Positions 38,951 through 48,784 of a stretch of 64,000 nt of DNA are shown piece by piece (position 1 is the first letter of the stretch; the number at the start of each line of letters is the position of its first letter). The position numbers were made by a program, and so were the translations under genes. The stretch is from an uncultured Methylotenera sp. (GTDB lineage: Bacteria; Pseudomonadota; Gammaproteobacteria; Burkholderiales; Methylophilaceae): the NCBI RefSeq assembly GCF_946479685.1, contig NZ_CAMLGS010000003.1:29045-93044 (forward strand), given 5' to 3'. The notes under the pieces are model-generated. The model worked only from the letters and a program-made list of their open reading frames with translations, made no database searches and was not told where the DNA came from.

Positions 38951-40171
38951 ATGGATTTATTTAAATATCATCAATTTGCATTCGCCAAACTTTTAGCATT
39001 TCGGATTCAACTGGTACTGGCTTACCAGATATTAGCGGTGGTAGTAGGCTGGCATATTTATCAGATTACTCACAACCCATTGTCTTTAGGATTAATAGGC
39101 TTAGCCGAAGTGATTCCTTACTTTGCCTCTGCGTTATTTGCCGGCCATGCAGTCGATCATTACTATTCACGCCGTTTGTTTGCCGGCTTGGCTGCAGTAC
39201 TGCTCACCATCAATGCATTCACGCTTACCTTGGTCGCGCTAGGCTGGCTGCAAGGCAATATCACCTATTGGATTTACGGCTCCATTGCGTTTACTGGGGT
39301 AGCACGTGCTTTTATTGCACCTAGCTACAATACTTTATTCGCTATCATCTTGCCCCGCGAGCAGTATGCCCGCGCTGCCGGCATCGGCACCTCTACGTTT
39401 CAGATAGGCTTGGTCTTAGGCCCGGCCATCGGCGGCATGCTGGTAGGCTTTGGCAGTAAAACCCTGGCGTATAGCGTTGCTACCGCGCTATGTGTAGGCG
39501 CCGCCACCTCCATTGCCTTAATCAAATTGAAAGAGCCAAAAAAGGCAGAAAGCATTCCGGTATTCACCAGCATTGCGCAAGGTCTGCGCTTTGTATTTAG
39601 CAACCAAATCGTACTTGGCGCATTATCACTCGATATGTTTGCCGTATTATTTGGCGGCGCGGTGGCCATGCTGCCGGCATTTATTCATGACATTTACCAA
39701 ATGGGACCGGAGAGTTTAGGCATTCTGCGTGCAGCACCTGCACTAGGCGCCATTGGCACTGGGCTTTGGCTCACGCGTCACCCGATTAACCTCAATGCCG
39801 GGCGCTGGTTATTAGGCACGGTGGCCGGCTTTGGCTTATGCATTATTGGCTTTGGCCTCAGCACCAGCTTCTGGATGGCCGCAGCATTGCTACTACTATC
39901 AGGCTTATTTGACGGGGTTTCCGTGATTATGCGGCAAACCATTATGCAGCTGGCTACACCAGATGCCATGCGTGGGCGTGTGTCGGCCATCAATGGTATT
40001 TTTATCGGTTCATCTAATGAGTTGGGCGCGTTTGAATCAGGGGTAGCGGCACGCGTACTGGGCTTGGTGCCCTCTGTGGTGTTTGGCGGCTTTATGACCT
40101 TAAGCGTGGTCGGCATCACCGCCAAGTTGGCGCCTAAACTGCGTAAATTAGAACTACACCAGCTACACTAA
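38951..40171 (+). CDS. MFS transporter (MFS_3/EntS-like)
   Basis: A 406-residue major facilitator with about 12 membrane helices. The inter-helix loop GHAVDHYYSRRLFAG corresponds to the conserved MFS loop 2-3 motif (G-x-x-x-D-x-x-x-R-R). The C-terminal half has MRQTIMQLATPDAMRGRVSAIN, a feature of the MFS_3 group that includes the enterobactin exporter EntS. No siderophore genes are nearby, so the substrate is unknown. The 12th helix is followed by a basic tail. The start has no ribosome site but a -10 box lies directly upstream. Confidence 0.88.
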   Translation: MDLFKYHQFAFAKLLAFRIQLVLAYQILAVVVGWHIYQITHNPLSLGLIGLAEVIPYFASALFAGHAVDHYYSRRLFAGLAAVLLTINAFTLTLVALGWLQGNITYWIYGSIAFTGVARAFIAPSYNTLFAIILPREQYARAAGIGTSTFQIGLVLGPAIGGMLVGFGSKTLAYSVATALCVGAATSIALIKLKEPKKAESIPVFTSIAQGLRFVFSNQIVLGALSLDMFAVLFGGAVAMLPAFIHDIYQMGPESLGILRAAPALGAIGTGLWLTRHPINLNAGRWLLGTVAGFGLCIIGFGLSTSFWMAAALLLLSGLFDGVSVIMRQTIMQLATPDAMRGRVSAINGIFIGSSNELGAFESGVAARVLGLVPSVVFGGFMTLSVVGITAKLAPKLRKLELHQLH

Positions 40172-40199
40172 GATAGAAAACTTAGGCCAGACCAGTAAC

Positions 40200-40550
40200 G
40201 TGAGAGACCTAGACCAGCTATTTACCGCACTAGCGCAATCCACGTTCAGAACCAGCTTTGAGTTACGTGCTAAAGACTTGGCGTATTTACGGCAAAAGGG
40301 CTTATCTAGCGTGCTCGAGCATGCAGAAGATTTTGTCGCCAAACGGCTGGCACCCGCCGTTATCGACAATGATGGGAAACAGACACCGATGCGTGGCCAC
40401 CCGGTTTTTGTGGCGCAACATGCCACCGCCTGCTGCTGCCGTGGCTGCCTGCAAAAGTGGCACCACATCCCCATAGGGCGGGCGCTCACTTTAGCGGAAC
40501 AGGCCTATATTGTAGTGGTACTCGAGCGCTGGCTACAAAGCCGGGCTTAA
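40200..40550 (+). CDS. DUF4186 family protein
   Basis: A 116-residue protein with the family's strongly conserved core KQTPMRGHPVFVAQHAT followed by CCCRGCLQKWHHI; the Cys/His pattern suggests a metal site. It begins with GTG at 40200, 28 bp after the MFS gene, with no strong ribosome site; coupling to the MFS gene is possible. The function of DUF4186 is unknown. The His-x-Cys-rich centre looks catalytic or metal-binding, which is inference. Confidence 0.85.
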   Translation: MRDLDQLFTALAQSTFRTSFELRAKDLAYLRQKGLSSVLEHAEDFVAKRLAPAVIDNDGKQTPMRGHPVFVAQHATACCCRGCLQKWHHIPIGRALTLAEQAYIVVVLERWLQSRA

Positions 40551-40588
40551 GCTGAGTTTAAACAGGATTCTTTAAATTCAGGTAAAAC

Positions 40589-41803
40589 CTAACCTGGGTT
40601 GCCATCCACCCTAGGCTGATACAGGATAGGGGTATAAATCCATACAAATATTGCAAACCCTAATATCCAGCACACTGCGGCAGCCACAATCCAACTTGAG
40701 TAAAACTGCATTGCCAGCATCGGCGCAAACACGCGCAATAACAAACTTAACAGTACAGCAACAAAGCTGGGGATTAGCCACGCTGATGATGCCCGAATAT
40801 CTCGCCCGGTATGGCCCAAGGCTACCCGCGCCATCATGGCTAAACTCATTAAGCCGATGCCGCCTATGGTGAACAAATGCAGCACCAACACCAATGGAAT
40901 GGCACACACGATATGCACGCCATACAGTAAAAAACCTAAGTTAATCATCCACGCTGACAAATACAGGCTCCACAGCAATGGCACGCGCCAGATACCTGCC
41001 ACATGCCAACGCAACAACCTGTAGCCATTCATCAGAAACAACGCTATCGCCAGATAAGGCGTTAACACAGCATGCCGGTAAAAAATCTCATTGATAAACA
41101 GTGCCAAGAACGCCACTAAAATGCTGATATCCAGCCATTTTTGATGCTGAATCTTAACCGCTTGCGCCACACCGCGCTCTATGAAAAACGGGATAACGCG
41201 GCGCCCTATCATTAGAATTAAGCCGATGAGCAACAGCACTGCACCGTTGATTGCGTACAGCATGCCATCTTGCAACACTTGGTAATAGCCCAAATAAAAT
41301 ACGAGATTACCCAGCCAAAGCATGGCCACCTTCACAATCACCGCCAACTGCGGCCACTGCTTAGCACGGAGTATCGGAATACTGATAGAGACAATCAACA
41401 GCAAGCCAAACAGCAAGTCGGCAATCGCCGCCCATAGCATCAGGCTGGTGCCAAACAAGAACAGCACGCGCGCACTCACCCACAATGCAAACAGCCCTAG
41501 CAAGGGTTTACCATGCGGCGTGGGAATACCAGTCCAATTGCGCACCGCGGTCAGCAAAAAGCCCGCAACCACGGCTAAACCATAGCCGTACAGCATTTCG
41601 TGGGCATGCCACTGCGCGTTGGTGATGGATTGAATCTGCACAAAGTTGTGGCCGCTATACAACAGCACCCACCAAGCGATAGACAGCATGGCAAAAAGGC
41701 CTGCGCCTAAAAAGAAAGGACGGAAGCCAAGATTGAAGAGTGCACACCCTGTAGCAGGAGTCGACTTACGCATCTGAATTTGCACAACGGCCATAGTGAT
41801 CAT
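40589..41803 (-). CDS. nnrS: NnrS family heme-copper membrane protein
   Basis: A 404-residue polytopic membrane protein (about 12 helices). Family markers are FNLGFRPFFLGAG near the N-terminus, WHAHEMLYGYGLAVVAGFLLTA (His ligands), LFTIGGIGLMSLAMMARVALGHTGR and RVFAPM. NnrS proteins contain heme and copper and protect metabolism under nitric-oxide stress. No denitrification genes are in the window. ATG at 41803 or three codons later are both possible. Confidence 0.93.
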   Translation of the reverse strand: MITMAVVQIQMRKSTPATGCALFNLGFRPFFLGAGLFAMLSIAWWVLLYSGHNFVQIQSITNAQWHAHEMLYGYGLAVVAGFLLTAVRNWTGIPTPHGKPLLGLFALWVSARVLFLFGTSLMLWAAIADLLFGLLLIVSISIPILRAKQWPQLAVIVKVAMLWLGNLVFYLGYYQVLQDGMLYAINGAVLLLIGLILMIGRRVIPFFIERGVAQAVKIQHQKWLDISILVAFLALFINEIFYRHAVLTPYLAIALFLMNGYRLLRWHVAGIWRVPLLWSLYLSAWMINLGFLLYGVHIVCAIPLVLVLHLFTIGGIGLMSLAMMARVALGHTGRDIRASSAWLIPSFVAVLLSLLLRVFAPMLAMQFYSSWIVAAAVCWILGFAIFVWIYTPILYQPRVDGNPG

Positions 41804-41906
41804 GCCTTTAATTGAATACAGGTATTAATCTTAGCCCAGCTTAAATCGGATTAAATTGATTTAGGACAGGTTTTTTAACTTAACTTATATTAATAACCTG
41901 CATGAA

Positions 41907-44198
41907 TTAACTAAGCTGATTTTTCTGGTGCGCCAGCAGGAACTGCATGAAATCAGCAAGCGATTTTGGCTGAGAGATGAAATAGCCCTGACCATAATCA
42001 CATTCAAAGCCGCTTAAAAGCTGATGTTGTGCTTCAGTCTCTATCCCTTCAGCTACTACCTGCATCCCTAGCTTATGCGCCATACTGGTGATGGCCTCGC
42101 ACAAAATCGCATCATGATTATGAGCATGAAGGTTGTGCGTAAAGGAGCGATCAATTTTTACATATTCGATATCGAACTTGTTTAAATAGGCCAAAGCTGA
42201 ATAGCCGGTTCCAAAATCATCAATAGAAAACTGAATGCCAAAATCGCGCAAGGCAGAAATAGTATTAACCACCGACAGGCTAGGTTGCAGCAACAAACCC
42301 TCGGTGATTTCAATACAAATATGATGTCCAGCCACTCCGGCATTGGTGAGCTCAGTTTTCCAAGCCAGCAAACGCTCGGGACGGATAAACTGCTTGGGGG
42401 ATACGTTCACACTCAGTTGAAAATCTGCTGAATATTGCGCGTGTATCTGCTTAATATCGCGCAGTGTCTGGCTAAATACCCATGCCCCGATTTCTTCTAT
42501 CATGCCGGTTTCTTCGGCAAGCGCAATAAACTCTGCGGGGCTCACCAGCCCTTTCTGCGGATGATGCCATCGAATCAAGGCCTCGGCTTTGGTAATCTGC
42601 TGCGTCGCCAAACTGATGATGGGCTGGTAATAAAGCTCAAACTGCTGCTGGACGATAGCTTGTCGCAAGTCGTTCATCAACGCCAGCCGCTTCGTGGTAT
42701 CAAGTTGCATGGAGGCTTTAAAGAACTGAAAGCGGTTACGACCCAGTTTCTTGGCTTCATACATAGCTTGGTCGGCATAGCTCAGCAACGCCTCGGGGTT
42801 TGAGGTGTCATTCGGGTAAATCGTCAGGCCTATGCTCGCGGAGATATAAAACAGCTCATCCTCAATCTGAAACGGCTGCTGCAGCACTGCCAGTATTTTC
42901 TTCGAGGTTTTCTCCAGTGCCTGCGCGTTATCAAAGTCTGGCATCACCACCATAAACTCATCACCGCCAAAGCGTGCGGTTGTGTCATGCGCCCTTACGC
43001 AGTGCGTGATTCGGCTGGCGGCCTCTTGAATCAACTTATCCCCGATAGAATGACCTGCGGTATCGTTCACATGCTTGAAGTTGTCTAAATCAATAAACAG
43101 TATGCCGACTGGCGACATAGACTCGTCGGCCTGCTCCATGGCCTGCCTTAAGCGGCTATCCAGCAAGTGGCGATTGGGTAAATTGGTTAAATAATCATAA
43201 TTGGCCTGATGCCAAATCGTTTTTTGCGCTTCTACATTTTGCCGCCGTATGGTTTGCTGTAGCTTGAAAATCCTCATCAGCCCGATAATGAGGAGTAAAC
43301 CCGCAATCACCGCTGTCGGCAGCAGCCAGCGATTGTATTGACTGTCTGAGATTTCCCATTTGCCGAGTATTTCTTGATTGTTCTTACCGATTGCCTGCAA
43401 GCCTTTATGCAATATCGACGCTAGTTCAGGCAGGTCGCCGCGTACCGCCATGGAGACTTCGGTGCTAAAAGGCGTCATCGCTGCTTTTTCTACAAAACTT
43501 AAACGGTGCACCACGATATGGTAGTCAGCAATGATTTGATTGCCGATATAAGCATCCACCCGCCCCCGCTTCAACTCCTCAAACGCTTCGTCGGCAATAT
43601 CCACATACAGCAGCTGAATTTGCGGGTAGTTTTCCGCCACCTGCTTTGCAACCGGCCCGTTTTTAAATACGGCAACGCGCTTGTATTTAAGGTCATCCAT
43701 CGAGGCGATGCCCAGGCGCTTATTTAATTTCTTATTCACATAAATAGCAAACGGGAAAGTTAAGAACGGAACAGGCTGCTTGTTAAATTCTGGATGTTTG
43801 AGATTAGCGCCAACCATCCCTGAGATCACCTCTACATCCGATGCACTCATGCTTTCTGAATAGTCAGTAGGGGTAAAGCGAATATTAAAAATGCTGCTGA
43901 GCGCTTGCAGATAATCCACACTAATGCCGCTGTGCTGGTTATTTTCCAAAGTAAACTCTATTGGCATCCAGCCATGCTTCACTGCCACACGCACTTCTGC
44001 ATGTTTTTTCAGCCAAGCGGCTTCGTTCGGCGTTAGCTGAATATCGCCATACTTGGAAGCCACCTGCAGGCTGTCTTCGCTTTTGATCACCACAGGAATA
44101 GCAAGCGCAGCCAACACTATGAGCAATAGCAAAACTCTCAACTGCATAGCGCTAAGGCGATTAAGATAGCGCTGATAGATTTTTGACTTTTTTATCAT
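41907..44198 (-). CDS. Periplasmic-binding-domain GGDEF-EAL protein
   Basis: A 763-residue membrane-bound c-di-GMP enzyme. Helix about 20-40; a periplasmic SBP_bac_3 domain (about 48-275, with VRVAVKHGWMPIEF and FTPTDYSESMS) like amino-acid binding proteins of BvgS-type sensors; second helix about 293-312; GGDEF (about 335-500) with ARFGGDEFMVVM and RxxD (RAHD); EAL (about 505-755) with AEALIRWHHPQ, IDDFGTGYSA, VKIDRSF and VAEGIETEAQ, apparently intact. The start at 44198 overlaps the DUF3820 gene by 38 bp; ATG at 44147 would avoid the overlap but has no ribosome site. Confidence 0.93.
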   Translation of the reverse strand: MIKKSKIYQRYLNRLSAMQLRVLLLLIVLAALAIPVVIKSEDSLQVASKYGDIQLTPNEAAWLKKHAEVRVAVKHGWMPIEFTLENNQHSGISVDYLQALSSIFNIRFTPTDYSESMSASDVEVISGMVGANLKHPEFNKQPVPFLTFPFAIYVNKKLNKRLGIASMDDLKYKRVAVFKNGPVAKQVAENYPQIQLLYVDIADEAFEELKRGRVDAYIGNQIIADYHIVVHRLSFVEKAAMTPFSTEVSMAVRGDLPELASILHKGLQAIGKNNQEILGKWEISDSQYNRWLLPTAVIAGLLLIIGLMRIFKLQQTIRRQNVEAQKTIWHQANYDYLTNLPNRHLLDSRLRQAMEQADESMSPVGILFIDLDNFKHVNDTAGHSIGDKLIQEAASRITHCVRAHDTTARFGGDEFMVVMPDFDNAQALEKTSKKILAVLQQPFQIEDELFYISASIGLTIYPNDTSNPEALLSYADQAMYEAKKLGRNRFQFFKASMQLDTTKRLALMNDLRQAIVQQQFELYYQPIISLATQQITKAEALIRWHHPQKGLVSPAEFIALAEETGMIEEIGAWVFSQTLRDIKQIHAQYSADFQLSVNVSPKQFIRPERLLAWKTELTNAGVAGHHICIEITEGLLLQPSLSVVNTISALRDFGIQFSIDDFGTGYSALAYLNKFDIEYVKIDRSFTHNLHAHNHDAILCEAITSMAHKLGMQVVAEGIETEAQHQLLSGFECDYGQGYFISQPKSLADFMQFLLAHQKNQLS

Positions 44199-44418
44199 AC
44201 TCAGGTGCTGCTTTTCGCAGCGGCTCTAACAGTGGAGATAAGCCGTTATGGTCTATTTCCTGCATTAACTGCAATAAACGCCCAACCTCGCCAGCAGGAA
44301 AGCCGGTGCGTGCAAACCAGTTTAAATAGTCGCCCGGCAAATCAGCCAGCAGCCTGCCCTTATACTTGCCGTATGGCATGGCGAACGTCACTAGCTTATG
44401 TAAATCATCTGGATTCAT
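44161..44418 (-). CDS. DUF3820 family protein
   Basis: An 85-residue soluble protein with the family core MPYGKYKGRLLADLPGDYLNWF followed by GFPAGEVGRLLQLMQEI. DUF3820 proteins are small and of unknown function; related domains occur fused to exonucleases. It lies between two c-di-GMP genes on the same strand, overlapping the start of the downstream one by 38 bp and separated by 126 bp from the upstream one. Confidence 0.88.
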   Translation of the reverse strand: MNPDDLHKLVTFAMPYGKYKGRLLADLPGDYLNWFARTGFPAGEVGRLLQLMQEIDHNGLSPLLEPLRKAAPEYDKKVKNLSALS

Positions 44419-44544
44419 ATGGTGGAGAAATTCTATCGCAATTCTTCATTGCAAAACGATTGGATTGCGAAACTATATAGATGGCGGAATGATCAGTTTA
44501 CATGATGGCGTTCAGTGCACGAGTTTAAGGAGTTAAGCCTTACG

Positions 44545-46587
44545 CTACTCCGATAGCTTGCTGCCATTTAACAGCAAGTCTAACTCATTTACTGGCAGGG
44601 GTTTACTGAATAAGAAACCCTGGAAGTAATCACAACGTCGCTCGCGTAAGAAACTAGCTTGCTGGTCGTTCTCCACACCCTCGGCAATACTGGTGAAATT
44701 CATCGCCTGTGCCAAGCCCAGCACTGCACTGGCAATCGCACTGTCGTCGTTATTATGTGGCAAGTTCAACACGAACGACTGGCAAATCTTAAGCGTATCT
44801 ACCGGAAACTCTTTCAAGTACGCCAGCGATGAGGCGCCACTACCAAAGTCATCAATCGCCAGCGACACACCCAAAGCCTTCAGTTGCGTCAGTTTATTCA
44901 CATCGCCGGCTGCACTGTCCATAAACATACTTTCGGTCAACTCCAGCTCTAACAGCTCTGGCGGCAAGCCGCTCTCAGCCAGAATCTCGGCCACATCTGC
45001 GACCAGTCCTGGGTGCTTGAATTGACGTACTGACAGGTTAACCGCTACCCGCACTGGCGTGCCTGCGTCATACCAAATGCGCCCCTGCTGGCATGCGGTT
45101 TTTAACACCCATTTTCCTACCGGCACAATTAAGCCGCTTTCTTCCAGCAGTGAAATAAATTCGCCCGGTGCCACCAAGCCTCGCTCCGGATGCTGCCAGC
45201 GCAGCAGGGTTTCTACCGCGGTGACGCGGCCACCTTCTACCGCGATTTGTGGCTGGTAATACAAAATAAACTCATTGCGATCCAAAGCATGGCGCAAATG
45301 ATTTTCCATCACCAGGCGCTCATAGGCCACGGCATCCATCTCTGAAGAATAGAACTGGAAGTTATTACGCCCGCGCTCTTTTGCGTGATACATCGCCACA
45401 TCGGCTTTTTCTAACAGCACGTCGCGATTATCGTGGCCGGGGCGATACAGCGTAATACCGATACTGGCGCCCACAAACACCTCATGCTCGCCGACAATAA
45501 ATGGCAAGCGCAGCGCATCTATGATTTTTTCTGCCACTACCGCCGCGTCGCTCTCTTCCCGCACGTTGACCAACACCACCGCAAATTCGTCACCACCCAT
45601 ACGTGCCACAGTATCAGACTCACGGATGCACAAGCTAATGCGATTACCTACCTGCTGCAATAGCTTATCGCCTATACCATGGCCTAGTGTGTCATTGATG
45701 TTTTTAAAGCGGTCGAGGTCGATAAACATCACAGCGATGGTATCGCTGGTGCGATTAGCGTGCGTTTGTGCGCTCTGCAAGCTTTCATTAAACAGCAGGC
45801 GGTTAGGCAAACCAGTGAGCGTGTCGTAGTGTGCAAGGAAGTGCAACTGCTGCTGCGTACGTTTACTTTCGCTAATATCGCGCACGATGCACAGCACCTG
45901 CTCTTCACTGGCGCGAATAAAGCGTGACTCGTAATTGGAAGTGCCTTGTGGCAGCGTCATTTGGTATTCAAACGAGGCAATACCATGCCCTTCCACCGCT
46001 TTTTTCAAGCAGCCCATCGCCTGCTCGGCAATCGCCTCAGGCAAAGCTTCGTGTATGGTTTTCCCTAAAAAATGCTCAGGCTCAATATGCGGCTGAAAGT
46101 CTTTTGCCGGCTTGCACTCTAAAAAGCGCCCGTCTAAATCCAGAAACAGCAATAAATCTGGCACTGCTTCGTATAAAGCGCGCACTTTGGCTTCGCTTTG
46201 GCGCAGCTCTAGCTCGGCACGTTTACGCTCGATCGCATAACGCATCACGCGCAACAGCCAGCGCCCGTCTACGCTACCTTTCACCAGGTAATCTTGCGCA
46301 CCGGCTTGCGCCAGCTCGGTCGCCAGCGCCTCATCGTCGTGCCCGGTCATCACCACAATCGGCACGTTAGGCACAACTTCATGCAGGCGCCAGAAGGTGC
46401 TGCTACCTTGCGAGTCAGGTAGGGATAAATCCAACAAAATAATATCAAACTGCACTAAACATGCATGGGAGATAGCTTTGCTTAACGTATCGGCGTGCGT
46501 CAGCGTGCAGGCGGTGAGCACCTCGCGCAGCATAATCTCCAGCAGCCGTGCGTCGCCTTGATTATCTTCTACCAGTAGTATTTTCAT
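44545..46587 (-). CDS. REC-PAS-GGDEF-EAL response regulator
   Basis: A 680-residue soluble regulator. Receiver (1-120) with LLVEDNQGDARLL, phospho-acceptor in ILLDLSLPDSQG and Lys in DYLVKGSVDG; PAS (about 135-245); GGDEF (about 250-420) with ARMGGDEFAVVL and RxxD (RESD); EAL (about 430-675) with VETLLRWQHPE (ExLxR kept), IDDFGSGASS and IAEGVENDQQ. The usual KID is KIC (LKICQSFV), an odd change beside the catalytic Lys. It starts one base after the stop of the preceding REC-GGDEF-EAL gene and is the last kinase-linked gene of the riboswitch operon. Confidence 0.93.
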   Translation of the reverse strand: MKILLVEDNQGDARLLEIMLREVLTACTLTHADTLSKAISHACLVQFDIILLDLSLPDSQGSSTFWRLHEVVPNVPIVVMTGHDDEALATELAQAGAQDYLVKGSVDGRWLLRVMRYAIERKRAELELRQSEAKVRALYEAVPDLLLFLDLDGRFLECKPAKDFQPHIEPEHFLGKTIHEALPEAIAEQAMGCLKKAVEGHGIASFEYQMTLPQGTSNYESRFIRASEEQVLCIVRDISESKRTQQQLHFLAHYDTLTGLPNRLLFNESLQSAQTHANRTSDTIAVMFIDLDRFKNINDTLGHGIGDKLLQQVGNRISLCIRESDTVARMGGDEFAVVLVNVREESDAAVVAEKIIDALRLPFIVGEHEVFVGASIGITLYRPGHDNRDVLLEKADVAMYHAKERGRNNFQFYSSEMDAVAYERLVMENHLRHALDRNEFILYYQPQIAVEGGRVTAVETLLRWQHPERGLVAPGEFISLLEESGLIVPVGKWVLKTACQQGRIWYDAGTPVRVAVNLSVRQFKHPGLVADVAEILAESGLPPELLELELTESMFMDSAAGDVNKLTQLKALGVSLAIDDFGSGASSLAYLKEFPVDTLKICQSFVLNLPHNNDDSAIASAVLGLAQAMNFTSIAEGVENDQQASFLRERRCDYFQGFLFSKPLPVNELDLLLNGSKLSE

Positions 46588-46588
46588 A

Positions 46589-48313
46589 TTATGCCGCCAC
46601 CATTGGACCTAGGTGCTGCCCACGTTCCAGCAGCTCAGTCGCTGCGTCAGTAGGTAGCGGATGGCAATACAAATAGCCCTGCGCATCATCGTAAGCAAGG
46701 TTGCGCAAAGTATCGAGCTGCGCAGTGGTTTCCACACCGCCAGCCAGGCCTTTCATACGGAACACATGCGCCACTTGAATCACGGCACGCGCCATATCAG
46801 CACCATCCGCACTGGCAGATGCCGCCTGCGTCAGCCTGCGGTCCAGCTTAATCGCGTGGAACGGGAATTTGCGCAGATAATAGAAAGAAGCACGGCCATT
46901 GCCAAAATTATCCAATGCCAAACGCACGCCCAGCTGGTTCAGCTTGGTCACTTGCTTGTAAGCGCACTCTTCGTCTTCCCATAAGGCATGCTCCGAGATA
47001 TCCAGCTCTAAACAGTGTGGCGGTAACCCGGTCTCCTCCAGCACCGCAGATACCTGCTCGGCAAAGTCTTCTTGCAGCAGCTGGCGTGGCGATAAATTGA
47101 CTGACAGCACTAAAGGCGCACCAGCCGATACACGCCAGGCGCGCCCTTGCTGGCACACACTGCGCAACACCCACAAACCAACATCTAAAATCAGCGGTGA
47201 GCTCTCCAGCACATTCATAAACGTAGCTGGCAACAGCAGGCCACGTGTTGGATGCTGCCAGCGCAGCAAGGACTCCATGCCATTGATATGGCCGGTTTTC
47301 ACATCCACCTGCGGCTGATAATTAATCACAAATTGATTTTGTGCCACTGCGGTAGATAGCTCATTGAGCAACTCACGGTCTTCAATGGCTCTGTCATTCA
47401 TATTCGCCGAGAAGAAGCGATAAGTATTCTGCACACCAACCTCGGCTTTAGCCTGATACATGGCCACGTCGGCATTGCGCACCAAGGATTCCAGGTTATC
47501 GGCATCGGTAGGATAAATGCCGATACCGATGCTGACGCCCACATCCAGTACACGGCCATCTACCACGAATGGGCGGCCGATAGCTTCAATAATCTTGGTA
47601 GTGGCGGCTGCGGCGTCTTCCTCATCATAAATGTCGCTCAGAATCATGGTGAATTCATCACCGCCGATTCTGGCCACACAATCGGTTTCGCGCATGCATT
47701 CACGCAAGCGTTGCGCAACGCACTGCAACAGTACGTCGCCTACATGGTGGCCCAACGTGTCATTAATCGCCTTGAAGCCGTTTAAATCCAGCAGCAATAG
47801 CGCAAGCTTGGTTTCATGCCGGCGCGCTAAAGCTATCGAGTTTTTCAGAGTATCGTAAAAGTGTTTACGGTTGGACAAACCGGTCAAACTATCGTGATGC
47901 GCCAGATGGTTTAAGCGCTCTTCGGTGCGCTTGCGTTCAATGGCGTAGCGTAAAGAGCGTGTCAACTGGTGCGCATCCACATAACCTTTCACCAGGAAGT
48001 CCTGTGCGCCCTGCTGCACCGAGCGTACCGCCAAGCCTTCATCCGCAATACTGCTCAGCACCACAATCGGGATGCCGGGCGCGTTGGCATGTATTTTAAG
48101 CAGCGTATTCAGCCCGCTGCTGTCCGGTAGCTCTATATCCAGCAAAATAGCGGTAATGTCCTGACTATCCAATATCGCTAGCGCGGCTTCTTGACGATCA
48201 GCCGTGACTAAAGTGAAGCTTTCACTCTGGTCTGCGGCCAATAGCTCGCGTACCAGACGAATATCTCCCGGATTATCTTCAACCAGTAAAATGGTCAGTG
48301 ACTTGCTACTCAT
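46589..48313 (-). CDS. REC-GGDEF-EAL response regulator with degenerate EAL
   Basis: A 574-residue soluble regulator. Receiver (about 5-125) with LLVEDNPGDIRLV and AILLDIELPDSSG; GGDEF (about 140-305) with ARIGGDEFTMIL and RxxD (RETD), apparently active. In the EAL domain (about 315-565) ESLLRWQHP is retained, but DDFGTG reads LDNFGNGRAS and the AEGVE loop reads LAGGVETTAQ. The second metal-binding Asp and the loop Glu are thus lost, so phosphodiesterase activity is doubtful and a c-di-GMP-binding or regulatory role is possible. It lies 18 bp after the Rcp1-like gene. Confidence 0.92.
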   Translation of the reverse strand: MSSKSLTILLVEDNPGDIRLVRELLAADQSESFTLVTADRQEAALAILDSQDITAILLDIELPDSSGLNTLLKIHANAPGIPIVVLSSIADEGLAVRSVQQGAQDFLVKGYVDAHQLTRSLRYAIERKRTEERLNHLAHHDSLTGLSNRKHFYDTLKNSIALARRHETKLALLLLDLNGFKAINDTLGHHVGDVLLQCVAQRLRECMRETDCVARIGGDEFTMILSDIYDEEDAAAATTKIIEAIGRPFVVDGRVLDVGVSIGIGIYPTDADNLESLVRNADVAMYQAKAEVGVQNTYRFFSANMNDRAIEDRELLNELSTAVAQNQFVINYQPQVDVKTGHINGMESLLRWQHPTRGLLLPATFMNVLESSPLILDVGLWVLRSVCQQGRAWRVSAGAPLVLSVNLSPRQLLQEDFAEQVSAVLEETGLPPHCLELDISEHALWEDEECAYKQVTKLNQLGVRLALDNFGNGRASFYYLRKFPFHAIKLDRRLTQAASASADGADMARAVIQVAHVFRMKGLAGGVETTAQLDTLRNLAYDDAQGYLYCHPLPTDAATELLERGQHLGPMVAA

Positions 48314-48331
48314 AGAGCCCCCATAACGCGT

Positions 48332-48784
48332 TTAATCTTTAACGTCCGATGGTAATTTAACGATGGTGAGCCAGAAACTTTCAATGGCTTGAATCACCTT
48401 GATAAACTGGTCTAAATCTACAGGCTTGCTCACGTAGCAATTGGCATGTAAATCGTAAGTGCGCAGGATATCTTTTTCCGCTTCCGAAGAGGTCACAATC
48501 ACCACAGGAATACGTTTCAGCACAGGGTCAGATTTAATCTCGGCCAGCACTTCACGTCCGTCTTTTTTCGGCAGGTTCAGATCCAGCAGTACCACATCAG
48601 GTGTTGGTGCGTTGGCGTATTGGCCTTCTCTGCGTAAAAAGGCTAGCGCTTCCACGCCATCTTTAACCACATTCAGGTTATTGCTGATCTTACTTTCGCG
48701 TAATGCTTCTTGCGTTAATCTAACGTCGCCGGGGTTGTCCTCGGCTAATAAAAACTCAACCTGCCTACTCACTTCATTCTCCAT
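48332..48784 (-). CDS. Single-domain response regulator, Rcp1/CheY-like
   Basis: A 150-residue lone receiver of the type that partners phytochrome-like kinases. [18 protein letters not shown] carries the acidic pocket, [13 protein letters not shown] the phospho-acceptor Asp, [11 protein letters not shown] the Ser/Thr switch, and [12 protein letters not shown] the Lys. The start ATG at 48784 follows AAAGGAAACATC; it overlaps the 3' end of the histidine kinase gene by 11 bp. It probably receives phosphate from that kinase and may relay it to the receiver-GGDEF-EAL proteins downstream (inference). Confidence 0.93.
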   Translation of the reverse strand: MENEVSRQVEFLLAEDNPGDVRLTQEALRESKISNNLNVVKDGVEALAFLRREGQYANAPTPDVVLLDLNLPKKDGREVLAEIKSDPVLKRIPVVIVTSSEAEKDILRTYDLHANCYVSKPVDLDQFIKVIQAIESFWLTIVKLPSDVKD

